From contig JAZTWI010000001.1 in the NCBI GenBank assembly GCA_045635805.1, positions 186,001-250,000 on the forward strand: a stretch of DNA of 64,000 nt, given 5' to 3'. Shown here piece by piece: positions 31,728 through 41,143 of the stretch. The position numbers and the translations under genes were made by a program. This DNA is from UBA11490 sp045635805. GTDB lineage: Bacteria > Bacillota > Clostridia > Christensenellales > UBA1242. Numbering within the stretch: the first letter of the stretch is position 1; each line of letters begins with the position of its first letter. Under the pieces are notes generated by a model that saw only the letters and a list, made by a program, of their open reading frames with translations, was not told the DNA's origin and did no database searches.

Positions 31728-32531
31728 CTAAGACTGTAATTTCTTGCTTACTTTTTTCTCAATATATGCCACGATAAAATACATTAGTGCTGCTAGTATA
31801 CAGAGTATTATTGTGCTAGTCATAACTAAATCAATATTGAAGATTTGGCTTCCGTAAATTATTAGATATCCTAGTCCTGCTTTACTGACTAAATATTCTC
31901 CCATAATTGTTCCTACCCAGGTAAGTCCCACATTGATTTTTAAGAGACTAATAAACTCACTAAGTGAACTAGGAATTATTAGTTTTATTAGTATTTGGAA
32001 TTTATTTGCAGACATGCTCTTTAGTAACATAATTTTGCTACTCTCTACTTGGTTAAAAGCATTTAACATAGATATAATAGTTATGATTATCATAATAAGA
32101 ATATCCATTGTAACTATCGCACTTGCACCAACTCCAACCCAGATGATAATAAGTGGGCCAAGGGCAATCTTAGGTAGGGAATTTAGAACAACTATATATG
32201 GGTCTAGTATTCGCCTTAAGGTTTCATTCCACCATAGTAGTATAGCGATAAGGCTACCACCAAGGGTGGCAATTAAAAATCCTATTATTGCTTCACCTAG
32301 AGTTGTGAATATATGAGTAAATAGTGAACCTGATGAGTACAGTTCTCCTATAGTTTTTATAATTCTGCTAGGGGAAGAGACGATAAATGTATCAATTAGC
32401 TGAAAGTGTGCTAAAATTTCCCATAGACCAAAAAATATTATTAGTATAGATAATTGTGCTGAAAGTATTAATATTTTTTTAGTTCGTTCTTTTTTTAGAT
32501 AAGTCTTATATTCTTTTGATGTCTCACTCAT
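31728..32531 (-). CDS. ABC transporter permease (SsuC/TauC/ThiX type)
   Basis: 267 residues with six hydrophobic segments and the family EAA-like loop ending in WVGTIMGEYLVSKAGLGYLI (about 213-232). It forms the membrane channel of an importer with the two genes upstream. The start at 32531 overlaps the ATPase stop as ATGA and is preceded by GGAGG at a proper distance; an ATG 15 nt upstream would sit on that ribosome site. Confidence 0.85.
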   Translation of the reverse strand: MSETSKEYKTYLKKERTKKILILSAQLSILIIFFGLWEILAHFQLIDTFIVSSPSRIIKTIGELYSSGSLFTHIFTTLGEAIIGFLIATLGGSLIAILLWWNETLRRILDPYIVVLNSLPKIALGPLIIIWVGVGASAIVTMDILIMIIITIISMLNAFNQVESSKIMLLKSMSANKFQILIKLIIPSSLSEFISLLKINVGLTWVGTIMGEYLVSKAGLGYLIIYGSQIFNIDLVMTSTIILCILAALMYFIVAYIEKKVSKKLQS

Positions 32532-33271
32532 TTTAGTTCCTCCCAAATTTTGTCAAAGTATTCTTTGGTTAAGGGAGATTGTCTTCTCTGTAGTGGTGTT
32601 AGTGTTTTATCAAAAGAAAGAACTATGTCTTCTTTTACACTGGCTGGTCTATGTGAGAGAATGATTATTCTATCGCTCAGAGAGATTGCTTCGCTCAAAT
32701 CGTGCGTGACTAGTATGGCAGTAAGATTTTCTTTTTTTATAATATCATATACGTCGTCACAGACATTGAGTCTGGTCTGAAAGTCTAGTGCACTGAAGGC
32801 TTCATCTAGTAATAAGATACTAGGCTTTAGCGTTAGTGTTCTAATGAGCGCAACTCTCTGTCTCATGCCACCAGATAATTCTCTAGGGTATTTATCTCTA
32901 AAGTCCCATAGGTTATATTTCTTTAAGAGTTCATTTGCGTAGTTGATATTCTCTTTCGTCTTTTTACCTTGTAACTCTAGTCCTAGATATACATTATTTG
33001 CTATCGTTCTCCACTCTAATAGATTGTCTTTTTGAAACATATATCCTATAAAGGAACTATTATTATTAGAGTCTAAAATTATTTCTCCTTTGGTTGGTGA
33101 TAGGAGTCCACTTATCAAGTGTAGTATTGTGGTTTTTCCACAGCCACTAGGTCCAACTATGCTAACAAATTCGCCGTATTCTATATCTATATTTATACTA
33201 TCTAGTGCTTTGGTTTCACCGCTTGAACTAAAATAGGTGAGCCCTATGTCTTTTAAAGATAATAGCGACAT
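32528..33271 (-). CDS. ABC transporter ATP-binding protein (SsuB/TauB type)
   Basis: 247 residues. Walker A is GPSGCGKTT (about 36-44), Q-loop in YMFQKDNLLEW, signature RELSGGMRQR, Walker B SILLLDEAFSALD, and switch His in LVTHDLSEA. It powers import with the adjacent permease. The start at 33271 has AGGAGA upstream. It is downstream of the binding-protein gene but separated from it by an intrinsic terminator. Confidence 0.9.
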   Translation of the reverse strand: MSLLSLKDIGLTYFSSSGETKALDSINIDIEYGEFVSIVGPSGCGKTTILHLISGLLSPTKGEIILDSNNNSSFIGYMFQKDNLLEWRTIANNVYLGLELQGKKTKENINYANELLKKYNLWDFRDKYPRELSGGMRQRVALIRTLTLKPSILLLDEAFSALDFQTRLNVCDDVYDIIKKENLTAILVTHDLSEAISLSDRIIILSHRPASVKEDIVLSFDKTLTPLQRRQSPLTKEYFDKIWEELK

Positions 33272-33348
33272 GTTATATTCTCCTATCAAAAATTAAGGTA
33301 ATAAATATCACCTTACCACATTATATTTAAAAGTTCCATAAAGTGTGA

Positions 33349-33381
33349 AAAAAGACACAAACAAATATGTGTTTGTGTCTA
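33349..33381 (-). terminator. Terminator/attenuator between binding protein and ATPase
   Basis: On the minus strand AGACACAAAC/GTTTGTGTCT followed by six T residues, just after the binding-protein stop. It probably lets some transcription through and so sets an excess of binding protein. Confidence 0.75.
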
Positions 33382-33386
33382 TATTT

Positions 33387-34373
33387 TTAAGCACTTAATT
33401 CTTGTAATACAGATGTGGCTATTGTATTGTCTACTACCTTAGAGTAGGCGATATCGGTATCTAGTGTTCCAGAACTTTTTAGAACTTTGATTAGATTGTT
33501 GTATGCGACTTCAGTCATAATAGGACTGCTAGACCATGCATCAATAGCGATATAATTTTGAATACTTTGTTTTATTAGTGCATCGCTTGTTCCGTCAAAA
33601 GACGGTCTCAAACTGACAACAATATCATCTATATTGGCAGAAACTAGATAGTTATATGCTTTTACAATCGCTTTTAAAAAGTTTTTAACTAGTTCGGGAT
33701 TTTCATTTATATAACTTTTATTGGCCATAAATGCTGTAAATGGAACTTCGCCAGACTCGGCTCCAACACTTGCAAGTACATATCCTTTTTGATTGTTTTC
33801 TATAGTACTAGCGACAGGTTCAAATGCTGTAACAAAGTCGCCCGTACCACCCATAAATGCGCCTGTAAGATTATCAAAAGCGATGTCGTAATTGATGGTG
33901 CAATTTACATTATTTTGCTTAATAGCATATTCAAGCATCATAGCTGGCATACCACCTCTTCTACCACCTAAGATTTCTTTGCCTTCTAGGTCGCTCCACT
34001 TAAAATTCTCTATATCTTCTCTGCCAATGATAAATGAACCATCTCTTTTTGTTAGTTGGCCAAATACTACAGGCAGGTCGCTTTTTCCTTGCGCTGCTAC
34101 ATATACTGCTGTTTCTGGTCCCATAAGTCCGATGTCTGCAGAACCACTGATGAGAGCAGACATACTTTTGTCTGAGCCACCACCATTGGTTAGTTCTATT
34201 TCTATGTCGTACTCTTCAAAGTATCCGTTATTGATAGCTATATAGAGTGGGGCATAGAAAATACTGTGTGTTACTTCGTTTATTCTAATTACATTTTTAT
34301 CTTTGCCACAACCAAAGAGAGCAAAGGGTGTCATTAGAACCAAAGTAAGTATTGCAATTAAAAATTTTTTCAT
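33387..34373 (-). CDS. ABC transporter substrate-binding lipoprotein (NMT1/SsuA-like)
   Basis: 328 residues with lipobox FGC (Cys22) and the NMT1/THI5-like pattern: SIFYAPLYIAINNGYFEE, SGSADIGLMGPETAVYVAA, and GGRRGGMPAMMLEYAI. Relatives bind sulfonates, taurine, or thiamine-pyrimidine precursors. I saw no thiamine (TPP) riboswitch in the leader, so the substrate stays open. A strong AGGAGG ribosome site is present. Confidence 0.83.
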   Translation of the reverse strand: MKKFLIAILTLVLMTPFALFGCGKDKNVIRINEVTHSIFYAPLYIAINNGYFEEYDIEIELTNGGGSDKSMSALISGSADIGLMGPETAVYVAAQGKSDLPVVFGQLTKRDGSFIIGREDIENFKWSDLEGKEILGGRRGGMPAMMLEYAIKQNNVNCTINYDIAFDNLTGAFMGGTGDFVTAFEPVASTIENNQKGYVLASVGAESGEVPFTAFMANKSYINENPELVKNFLKAIVKAYNYLVSANIDDIVVSLRPSFDGTSDALIKQSIQNYIAIDAWSSSPIMTEVAYNNLIKVLKSSGTLDTDIAYSKVVDNTIATSVLQELSA

Positions 34374-34577
34374 TATTTACCTCCTAATGAAATTGCATAC
34401 TTTAATATATTCATAATTTTTCTTTTTTGATAATTTTGGCTTTATATATAATATAAAAACTTTTTTATAGGTAAATAGGCTTGTAATTTTTAGTTTAGTT
34501 TGCTATACTCTAGTATGATTAATGGTTATAGCTATGCTATAATTTTTAATGAGAATATTAATCGAAGGAGAAAGACT

Positions 34578-34835
34578 ATGAATTTACTTTTAGGAACATT
34601 TAAAGATTTTTGGACAAACTTTATAGCAAGAATTTCAACAGTGGAAATGATTGTTGCTATTTGTTTTGCCGTCGTCGGTGTGTCACTTGCTATTATCGCT
34701 AGAAAAATTACTAGAGCAGTTAGAAAAGTCGATGAAATAGAAGACAATGACTCACTATACATTTCTTTGAAAGTTGTAGGTCTTGTTTGTCTATTCGTTG
34801 CAATACTTATTATCATATTTAGAGCAGGAGTTTAA
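34578..34835 (+). CDS. Small two-helix membrane protein
   Basis: 85 residues with membrane helices at about 22-42 and 64-83 and a short charged loop (RKITRAVRKVDEIEDND) between them. Family not recognised. ATG at 34578 follows AAGGAGA. valS starts 8 nt after its stop, so it leads the valS transcript. Confidence 0.6.
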   Translation: MNLLLGTFKDFWTNFIARISTVEMIVAICFAVVGVSLAIIARKITRAVRKVDEIEDNDSLYISLKVVGLVCLFVAILIIIFRAGV

Positions 34836-34843
34836 TATACAAG

Positions 34844-37435
34844 ATGGAAAAGACATACAATCCAAGTGAATTTGAAGAAAATATATATAAGACATGGCTA
34901 GATAAGAAATACTTTGCAGCCAAGATTGATAAAAATAAAAAACCTTTTACAATAATTATGCCACCACCAAATATTACTAGTAGATTGCATATGGGACACG
35001 CTTTCCAAGAGACAATCCAAGACATAATTATTAGAAGAAAGAGAATGCAGGGATATTCTGCATTATGGGTACCTGGTACAGACCACGCAGCCCTTGCTAC
35101 CGAATATATGCTATGTAAACAATTAGAGAAAGAAGGTACTAGCAGAGAAGAACTAGGTAGAGAGAAATTTAAAGAAAGAATCACACAATGGTACAAAGAA
35201 TATAAGGGTACTATCATAGAACAATTTAAGAGAATGGGTTTCTCTTGTGATTGGGATAGACTAGCATTTACAATGGACGAATGTAATTGTAATGCAGTTA
35301 GAAAAGTTTTTGTACACCTATACAAGAAAGGCTGGGTTTACAAAGGAAAGAGAATAGTTAACTGGTGTCCAAAGTGCAGAAGTTCTATATCTGATGCAGA
35401 AGTTGCATTTAAGGACGTTCCTTCTCACTTCTGGCATATTAGATACCAAATTGAAGGTACCAATGATTACATTGAGTTGGCAACAACTAGACCTGAGACA
35501 ATGCTAGGAGATACAGCTGTTGCAGTTAACCCAAATGATGATAGGTACAAGGCATTAGTTGGCAAAAATGTTGTACTACCACTACTTAATAAACTAATTC
35601 CAATTGTGGCAGATGACTATGTAGAGATGGATTTTGGAACAGGTGTGGTAAAAATCACTCCTGCACACGACCCTAATGACTTTGAAGTAGGTCTAAGACA
35701 TAACCTTGAAGTTGTTAAAGTTATCGGCGATGATGGTGTTATGAACGAAGACGCTGGTATATACGCTGGTCTAACTAGAGAAGAGTGTAGGGAGAAAATA
35801 GTTGCTGACCTAAAGGCTAGTGGAAACCTAGTTAAAATCGAAGACTATACACACTCAGTAGGTCATTGTGACAGATGTAAATCTATTATTGAACCATTAA
35901 TTTCTAGTCAATGGTTCGTAAAAATGGAAGAACTAGCAAAACCTGCTATCGAAGTTGTAGAAAAAGACGAAGTTCGTTTTATGGACGAACAATATAAGAA
36001 AACATACCTAAATTGGATGAGAAATATCAAAGACTGGTGTGTATCTAGACAAATCTGGTCTGGACACGATATACCTATCTTTGTATGTGATGATTGTGGA
36101 GAAGTAATCGTTGAAGAAACCGACCCAACAGAGTGTCCAAAGTGTCATAGTAAGCACTTAACACAAGAACTAGACAAATTAGACACCTGGTTCTCTAGTG
36201 CGTTATGGCCTATTAGTACTTTAGGTTATCCAAACGATACAGAAGAATTAAAATATTTCTATCCAACCAACGTAATGGTTACAGCTAGAGAAATTATCAA
36301 CCTTTGGGTTGCTAGAATGATATTCTCAGGCCTTGAGTATGTAGGTGAAATACCATTTAAAGATATCGTTATCAATGGTATCGTAAAAGATGCTGAAGGT
36401 AAGAAAATGAGTAAAACTCTAGGTAATGGTACAGACCCTATTGAGATGATTGAGAAATATGGTGTTGACGCTCTAAGATTTAGTTTATTTGATGGAGTTG
36501 CTATTCAATCTGACTCTAGATTCTCAGAGAAAAAGGTAGAACTTACTAGAAACTTTATCAATAAGATTTGGAATGCTTCTAGATATGTTCAAATGCAAAT
36601 AGAAGGGGTAAATATCAAACCTGTAACAGAGTGCGAGTTGACTATTGCTGATAAGTGGATTTTAAATGAACTCAATAAGACTATTGAGAGTGTTGATAAG
36701 AAGTTTGAAAAATACGATATCGGTATGGCAGCTAGTGAGCTAAATGATTTCTTCTGGACTAAGTTCTGTGACTGGTATATTGAGCTTAGTAAATGTGATA
36801 TGGAAGAACACAAAGAGTCTACATGTTCAGTACTAGTTTATGTACTAACTCAGACACTTAAACTACTTCATCCATTTATTCCATTTGTTACAGAGAAAAT
36901 CTATCTAGAATTACCAGGTCACGATGAGAGTATTATGATATCTAAGTGGCCAGAAGTTGTAGATATTGACCTTAGTGGCGTTGATATTATGGAAGAAACT
37001 ATGACTGCCATTAGAACTATTAGAAATACTAGAGCAGAAAAGAAAGTTCCAGATAATAAGAAAATCGCTGCAGAAGTAATGATTAAGGAAAATGCAGAGA
37101 CATTAAGACCAGCGCTTAAATACATTTGTAAATTATCTACTTTAAGCGAAATTACAGAGAAGGGCAACAAAGAGTTCTCTGCAAATGCTGTTCAACATAC
37201 ATTTGAAGATTTAGTTATTAATCTTCCATTAGATAGTATGGTTGATAGTGCTGCAGAAAAAGAAAGAATTGCAAAAGAAATTGCTAGACTAGTATCTGAA
37301 ATTGAGAGAAGTGAAAGAATGCTAGGTAACCCAGGATTTGTAGCCAAAGCACCAGAAACACTTATCAATGCAGAGAAAGAAAAACTAGAGAAAAATAAAG
37401 CCCTAAAAGCAGAACTTGAAGCTAGTAATAAATAG
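34844..37435 (+). CDS. valS: Valine--tRNA ligase
   Basis: 863 residues, class Ia synthetase: MPPPNITSRLHMGHAF (HIGH box, about 40-55), GTDHAALATEYML, editing domain around TTRPETMLGDTAVAV, ISSQWFVKM, KKMSKTLGNG (KMSKS loop), and a C-terminal coiled-coil arm of about 65 residues (AAEKERIAKEIARL onward) typical of ValRS. Charges tRNA-Val and edits threonine. No T-box leader is visible. Confidence 0.96.
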   Translation: MEKTYNPSEFEENIYKTWLDKKYFAAKIDKNKKPFTIIMPPPNITSRLHMGHAFQETIQDIIIRRKRMQGYSALWVPGTDHAALATEYMLCKQLEKEGTSREELGREKFKERITQWYKEYKGTIIEQFKRMGFSCDWDRLAFTMDECNCNAVRKVFVHLYKKGWVYKGKRIVNWCPKCRSSISDAEVAFKDVPSHFWHIRYQIEGTNDYIELATTRPETMLGDTAVAVNPNDDRYKALVGKNVVLPLLNKLIPIVADDYVEMDFGTGVVKITPAHDPNDFEVGLRHNLEVVKVIGDDGVMNEDAGIYAGLTREECREKIVADLKASGNLVKIEDYTHSVGHCDRCKSIIEPLISSQWFVKMEELAKPAIEVVEKDEVRFMDEQYKKTYLNWMRNIKDWCVSRQIWSGHDIPIFVCDDCGEVIVEETDPTECPKCHSKHLTQELDKLDTWFSSALWPISTLGYPNDTEELKYFYPTNVMVTAREIINLWVARMIFSGLEYVGEIPFKDIVINGIVKDAEGKKMSKTLGNGTDPIEMIEKYGVDALRFSLFDGVAIQSDSRFSEKKVELTRNFINKIWNASRYVQMQIEGVNIKPVTECELTIADKWILNELNKTIESVDKKFEKYDIGMAASELNDFFWTKFCDWYIELSKCDMEEHKESTCSVLVYVLTQTLKLLHPFIPFVTEKIYLELPGHDESIMISKWPEVVDIDLSGVDIMEETMTAIRTIRNTRAEKKVPDNKKIAAEVMIKENAETLRPALKYICKLSTLSEITEKGNKEFSANAVQHTFEDLVINLPLDSMVDSAAEKERIAKEIARLVSEIERSERMLGNPGFVAKAPETLINAEKEKLEKNKALKAELEASNK

Positions 37436-37441
37436 TAAAAG

Positions 37442-37477
37442 AAAAAGACTTATGCAAATATCATAAGTCTTTTTTTG
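37442..37477. terminator. Bidirectional terminator after valS
   Basis: AAAAAGACTTATG-CAAATAT-CATAAGTCTTTTTTT. Confidence 0.9.
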
Positions 37478-37489
37478 TTGCTTATTAAA

Positions 37490-37732
37490 TTAATTTTCTT
37501 GATATTCTTTTAATGCTCTAGCTAGTTGGTCTGGGCATGATGTACCATTTCTACATTGAATACCAGATAGTCTATCAATTGCGTCATTTACAGACATTCC
37601 TATTACTAGTCTACTGATACCTTGTGTATTGCCTGTACAGCCACCAACAAATTCGCACTTGGTGATTACATTATTTTCAACTTCAAAGTTGATTTTTCTA
37701 GAACATACTGATTTTGGTATATATGTTTGCAT
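37490..37732 (-). CDS. TSCPD domain protein (TIGR03905)
   Basis: 80 residues carrying TSCPDQL near the C-terminus and GGCTGNTQGISRLV in the middle, the hallmark of the TIGR03905 family, which resembles the C-terminal domain of some B12-dependent ribonucleotide reductases. Function unknown. It is 9 nt downstream of the DUF4364 gene on the same strand. Confidence 0.8.
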   Translation of the reverse strand: MQTYIPKSVCSRKINFEVENNVITKCEFVGGCTGNTQGISRLVIGMSVNDAIDRLSGIQCRNGTSCPDQLARALKEYQEN

Positions 37733-37741
37733 TGTCGTCTC

Positions 37742-38278
37742 CTAACTATCTAAGAAATTATCGTAGATGAATTCATATACTTTAGGTGCTTTGTCAGTCC
37801 ATTTTTTACTAGCTTCTACTGCAGAGTGACGAGTAGGGGTTTTTAGCTTAATCTCAAGTAAAGAACTAGACAGCATTGATTCTTTGATTTTAAATGAAAC
37901 TGTATATGTGCCATCTTTATTTTTAGTGTAGTCTGCCACATATTCTTGAATTTTCTTATAGTTCATTCTGTTTTCTTGGGCGTAACTAATGATTTTGTCT
38001 CTAATATCTTTAGGAATTCTAAAATAGAAATGAGCAAGACAACTTCTGCCATCAAGGGTGATACTATATCTAGACTCTTCGTTCTCAACCGGCATCTCAA
38101 TTATAAATCCTACTTGTAATAGTTCAATCATTGCTTCCTTTAGGTCTAGGTAAGTAAGCCAAGTATTTCTACTAGTACAGATATCAATTAGGTTGTTTTC
38201 GGTCAAAGGTATCTCCATCTGTTCTAGTAGGTATAGCAATTTAATCTTTTGTATAGTATTGTCCTGGTGAAATTCCAT
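37742..38278 (-). CDS. DUF4364 family protein
   Basis: 178 residues. The N-terminal winged-helix-like part (QKIKLLYLLEQMEIPLTENN) and the segment SRYSITLDGRSCLAHF are characteristic of DUF4364, a clostridial family of presumed transcription regulators. Ribosome site GGAG is present. Probably co-transcribed with the TSCPD gene. Confidence 0.8.
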   Translation of the reverse strand: MEFHQDNTIQKIKLLYLLEQMEIPLTENNLIDICTSRNTWLTYLDLKEAMIELLQVGFIIEMPVENEESRYSITLDGRSCLAHFYFRIPKDIRDKIISYAQENRMNYKKIQEYVADYTKNKDGTYTVSFKIKESMLSSSLLEIKLKTPTRHSAVEASKKWTDKAPKVYEFIYDNFLDS

Positions 38279-38490
38279 TTCTGCTCCTAAAATCTTTTGT
38301 ATATACTAATCTAGAGATATATTAGCACAAAATTTACTTTTTATTAAGCAATTTTTTAACTTTTTAGATTTTTTAATAAATTAAAAGAAATTCTTTTATT
38401 TGTGCATAACTTAAAAAAAATAAAATGAATATTATTTTATTTGATAAAAAAACTAAATTATACTACAATAAACTATATGGGAGTGTGCAT

Positions 38491-39267
38491 ATGGTAATTA
38501 CTGAAGAAGAAAAAAATAATATATTAGAATTTTTCGCTGCCTGTGATGAGATGATAGAAGGTAGATTTCTTTTGTCAGACACTAAGGTATCTAATATTCT
38601 AAAATGTATTGTAAAGAGTGAGATTCTCTATAGTCTTTATTCTAAGTGTATGCAGGGGTTTAAATTTTCTAACGTATTAGAATTGTCTAAAGCAGACAAT
38701 CCAGACAATGGTGGATTCTTTACATTAATAGATGGAGATAAAAATGTTGTTGCATTTGTAACTTGCTTACTACTAGAAGTAGATAAGAAGAATATTAATT
38801 TGCAGACATTTATAACTGAGAATTTCTTTAATGCAGATGGATACAATATTAGTTATAATAACTTTGCATTAACTGTACTAGTATCATATAAAAATGCTGT
38901 TAAGAGACTTATTGGTATTGATGAGCAGGGTAATGCTCTAGAGTACGAAGAAGAGACTGAGCAGATATCTTTTGAAGGGGAAGAAGAGAAAGTAGAAGCA
39001 GACCAAAATACTAAGATTTTATTTGCAAATCTACTTATGAATATTACAGAACTTCAGAATCTTATTAACGATGATTATAAATTAAAATATGCAGAGAAGG
39101 AAGAATTACTAATAGTACTCAAGGCTCTTCATAAGGCTGTGCATATGGAAGAATTACTTATCATAAATGCACTACTTGTTCCACTAGAGCATTCGCTAAT
39201 TAAGAATAAAAAGTGCAAAAATACTTATGAGCAAATCAAGGTTTTAATTGCAAGTATATATTATTAA
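38491..39267 (+). CDS. Unknown soluble protein
   Basis: 258 residues, not recognised; no signal peptide or membrane segment. The N-terminal half is mixed alpha/beta (GFFTLIDGDKNVVAFVTC), the C-terminal half helical and acidic (EEETEQISFEGEEEKVEA then long helices). I chose ATG 38491, preceded by GGGAGTG, over an upstream ATG without a ribosome site. Monocistronic. Confidence 0.65.
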   Translation: MVITEEEKNNILEFFAACDEMIEGRFLLSDTKVSNILKCIVKSEILYSLYSKCMQGFKFSNVLELSKADNPDNGGFFTLIDGDKNVVAFVTCLLLEVDKKNINLQTFITENFFNADGYNISYNNFALTVLVSYKNAVKRLIGIDEQGNALEYEEETEQISFEGEEEKVEADQNTKILFANLLMNITELQNLINDDYKLKYAEKEELLIVLKALHKAVHMEELLIINALLVPLEHSLIKNKKCKNTYEQIKVLIASIYY

Positions 39268-39296
39268 AAACACCAGCATTTATGCTGGTTTTTTTA
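39266..39296. terminator. Bidirectional terminator
   Basis: ACCAGCAT-TT-ATGCTGGT with A and T runs between two convergent genes. Confidence 0.85.
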
Positions 39297-40274
39297 TACT
39301 ATGCATAGTAGTAAAAATGAGACAAAGGTCGATAGTATTGAGTGTGTTACTTTCTGAAGAAAAAACTTATAGTAAGGCATCTCAAAGTCCTGCAAATAAC
39401 TATATGCTTGAGCGTGTATACTGAGTCCACCAAATGATACTAGTGCTGTGGAAATTATAGTTGCAGACATTAATGATATCTGTGCGTGACTTAGCATAAT
39501 TTCACCGGTTGTAACTTCGAGTATGCCAGACAGTACACTGAGTGATATGTTTCTATTAATGCTTATTTTTTCTAGTATGAAGAGTAGTGGTGAGAAAAGG
39601 TCTAGAGTGATTACTAGGTCTGCTATCATATAAAATAATGCAATGAAAACGCCGATATTTAGTATTGCTGTAATACTAGACGACACTGCACTGACTAGTA
39701 TGTTTTGATTGTCTTTTGTATGGCTATGGGTTACGATTTCTCTTCCTTGTTCTCTGCATCTATACAGTAGTCCATTTAGTAGTGCTCCTGCGTAGTGAGA
39801 AACTAGAACTATTATACCGAGTCTGCTACTACTAAATAATGCTATACCTATAGTGCCGATTATAAATAGTGGACCTGATGTGGAAGTAAAGGCTGTGATT
39901 GTGTGGGCTTGTCCTTTTGTTATTCTTCCGTCTTTATAGAGTTCACTAGTGATTTTTGCACCCATGGGGTAGCCTGAAATTATACTCATTAGGTATATGT
40001 AACCACCATATCCATCTATACCATACAGTTTCTTTGTGATTGGTGTTAATTTTTTCGAAATATATGGAATAAAATTAGTAGAAGACAATAATTTGGTTAA
40101 AATAAAAAAAGGAAGCAGGGACGGAAGTACTTTTGTTGCCCAAACAGAGATTCCGTCATAGAAACTATTTATAGAATTGCGTGGCAATATTACTATTAGT
40201 GTGATGGCCGATAGTAGCAGTAGTGTATATAATAGTTCTAGATAATAGTATTTTTTTGTTTTAATTTTATTCAT
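39294..40274 (-). CDS. ylbJ: Sporulation integral membrane protein YlbJ-like
   Basis: 326 residues with about eight hydrophobic segments and nucleoside-recognition (Gate) features. The stretch WATKVLPSLLPFFILTKLL and SIISGYPMGAKITSEL, then TSTSGPLFIIGTIG, is that of YlbJ, required for heat-resistant spores in Bacillus. It is divergent from a patatin gene equivalent to ylbK and near tmcAL (ylbM), so the ylbJ-K-M neighbourhood is kept but rearranged. Shorter than Bacillus YlbJ (about 400). Confidence 0.8.
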   Translation of the reverse strand: MNKIKTKKYYYLELLYTLLLLSAITLIVILPRNSINSFYDGISVWATKVLPSLLPFFILTKLLSSTNFIPYISKKLTPITKKLYGIDGYGGYIYLMSIISGYPMGAKITSELYKDGRITKGQAHTITAFTSTSGPLFIIGTIGIALFSSSRLGIIVLVSHYAGALLNGLLYRCREQGREIVTHSHTKDNQNILVSAVSSSITAILNIGVFIALFYMIADLVITLDLFSPLLFILEKISINRNISLSVLSGILEVTTGEIMLSHAQISLMSATIISTALVSFGGLSIHAQAYSYLQDFEMPYYKFFLQKVTHSILSTFVSFLLLCIV

Positions 40275-40334
40275 TATATATTAAAATATGTGTAAGAAGG
40301 TCTGTTTAGAACAGAGCAAAGAAGGTAATATTGT

Positions 40335-41111
40335 ATGAAAAAGAAAAAGGTAGCACTTGTACTTAGTGGTGGTGCAGCACTTGGTTTTGCACACATCGGA
40401 GTGATTAGGGTACTTGAAAAATATGGAATACATATTGATATGGTTGTGGGTACTAGTATGGGTGGTTTAGTTGCTGCAGCCTATGCTGTGGGGCTCAGTG
40501 CTGATGAAATGACAGAATTTGCTTGTAAATTTAAAAATATTCATTTTGTAGACGTGAACTTTGACTCTAGTGGTATATTCTCAGGTAAGGGTATGATGAG
40601 AAATATCAATAAATTTATTCCCGATATTAGGATAGAAGAACTAGACAAAAAGTTTGCTTGTGTTGCTTTTGATTTAATTACAGAGAAAGAGTATGTTTTT
40701 AAGTCAGGCAAACTAAGAGACGCTGTTAGGTCTACAATTTCTATACCAGGATTTTTTACTCCACATAAAGTTGGTAAAAATATATTAGTTGATGGTGGAA
40801 TAATCAATAATATGCCCGAGTCAGTTGCAAAAGAAATGGGCGCAGATATTATTATTTCTTGTGATGTTTTGCATTGTTGTAGATTAGAAAAAGCTCCAGA
40901 AGGCTTAGTTAGTACCATAATGGCAACAATGAATGCCGTGACTAGAATTGCTCAGAAGAGCAAAGAAAAGATAGGAGATATAGTACTGACTCCAGATACT
41001 AGGGACTTGGGTCAAATGTCGTTTAGCAAGAAGACTGCTCTAAAGGCAATCGAAGAAGGTGAAAAAGAAACCGAAAAGAGAATAAAGGAAATAAAGAAAC
41101 TATTGGAGTAA
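40335..41111 (+). CDS. Patatin-like phospholipase (YlbK/RssA type)
   Basis: 258 residues. Oxyanion loop SGGAALGFAHIG (about 11-22), nucleophile elbow GTSMGG with Ser about 41, and catalytic Asp in VDGGIINNMP. A Ser-Asp dyad acyl hydrolase expected to be cytoplasmic or membrane-associated. In Bacillus the homolog lies beside ylbJ, as here. The C-terminal 40 residues are Lys/Glu-rich helix. Confidence 0.88.
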   Translation: MKKKKVALVLSGGAALGFAHIGVIRVLEKYGIHIDMVVGTSMGGLVAAAYAVGLSADEMTEFACKFKNIHFVDVNFDSSGIFSGKGMMRNINKFIPDIRIEELDKKFACVAFDLITEKEYVFKSGKLRDAVRSTISIPGFFTPHKVGKNILVDGGIINNMPESVAKEMGADIIISCDVLHCCRLEKAPEGLVSTIMATMNAVTRIAQKSKEKIGDIVLTPDTRDLGQMSFSKKTALKAIEEGEKETEKRIKEIKKLLE

Positions 41112-41143
41112 AAAATAAAGCCTGTGAAGGGCTTTATTTTTTA
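41109..41143. terminator. Bidirectional terminator
   Basis: AAAAATAAAGCC-TGTGAAG-GGCTTTATTTTT; the stop codon of tmcAL lies inside it. Confidence 0.85.

Noticed and set aside
34374..34500. Thiamine (TPP) or other riboswitch before the SsuA-like binding protein
   Set aside because: The leader is short and AT-rich and lacks the conserved TPP core; only promoter-like boxes and an AGGAGG ribosome site are visible.
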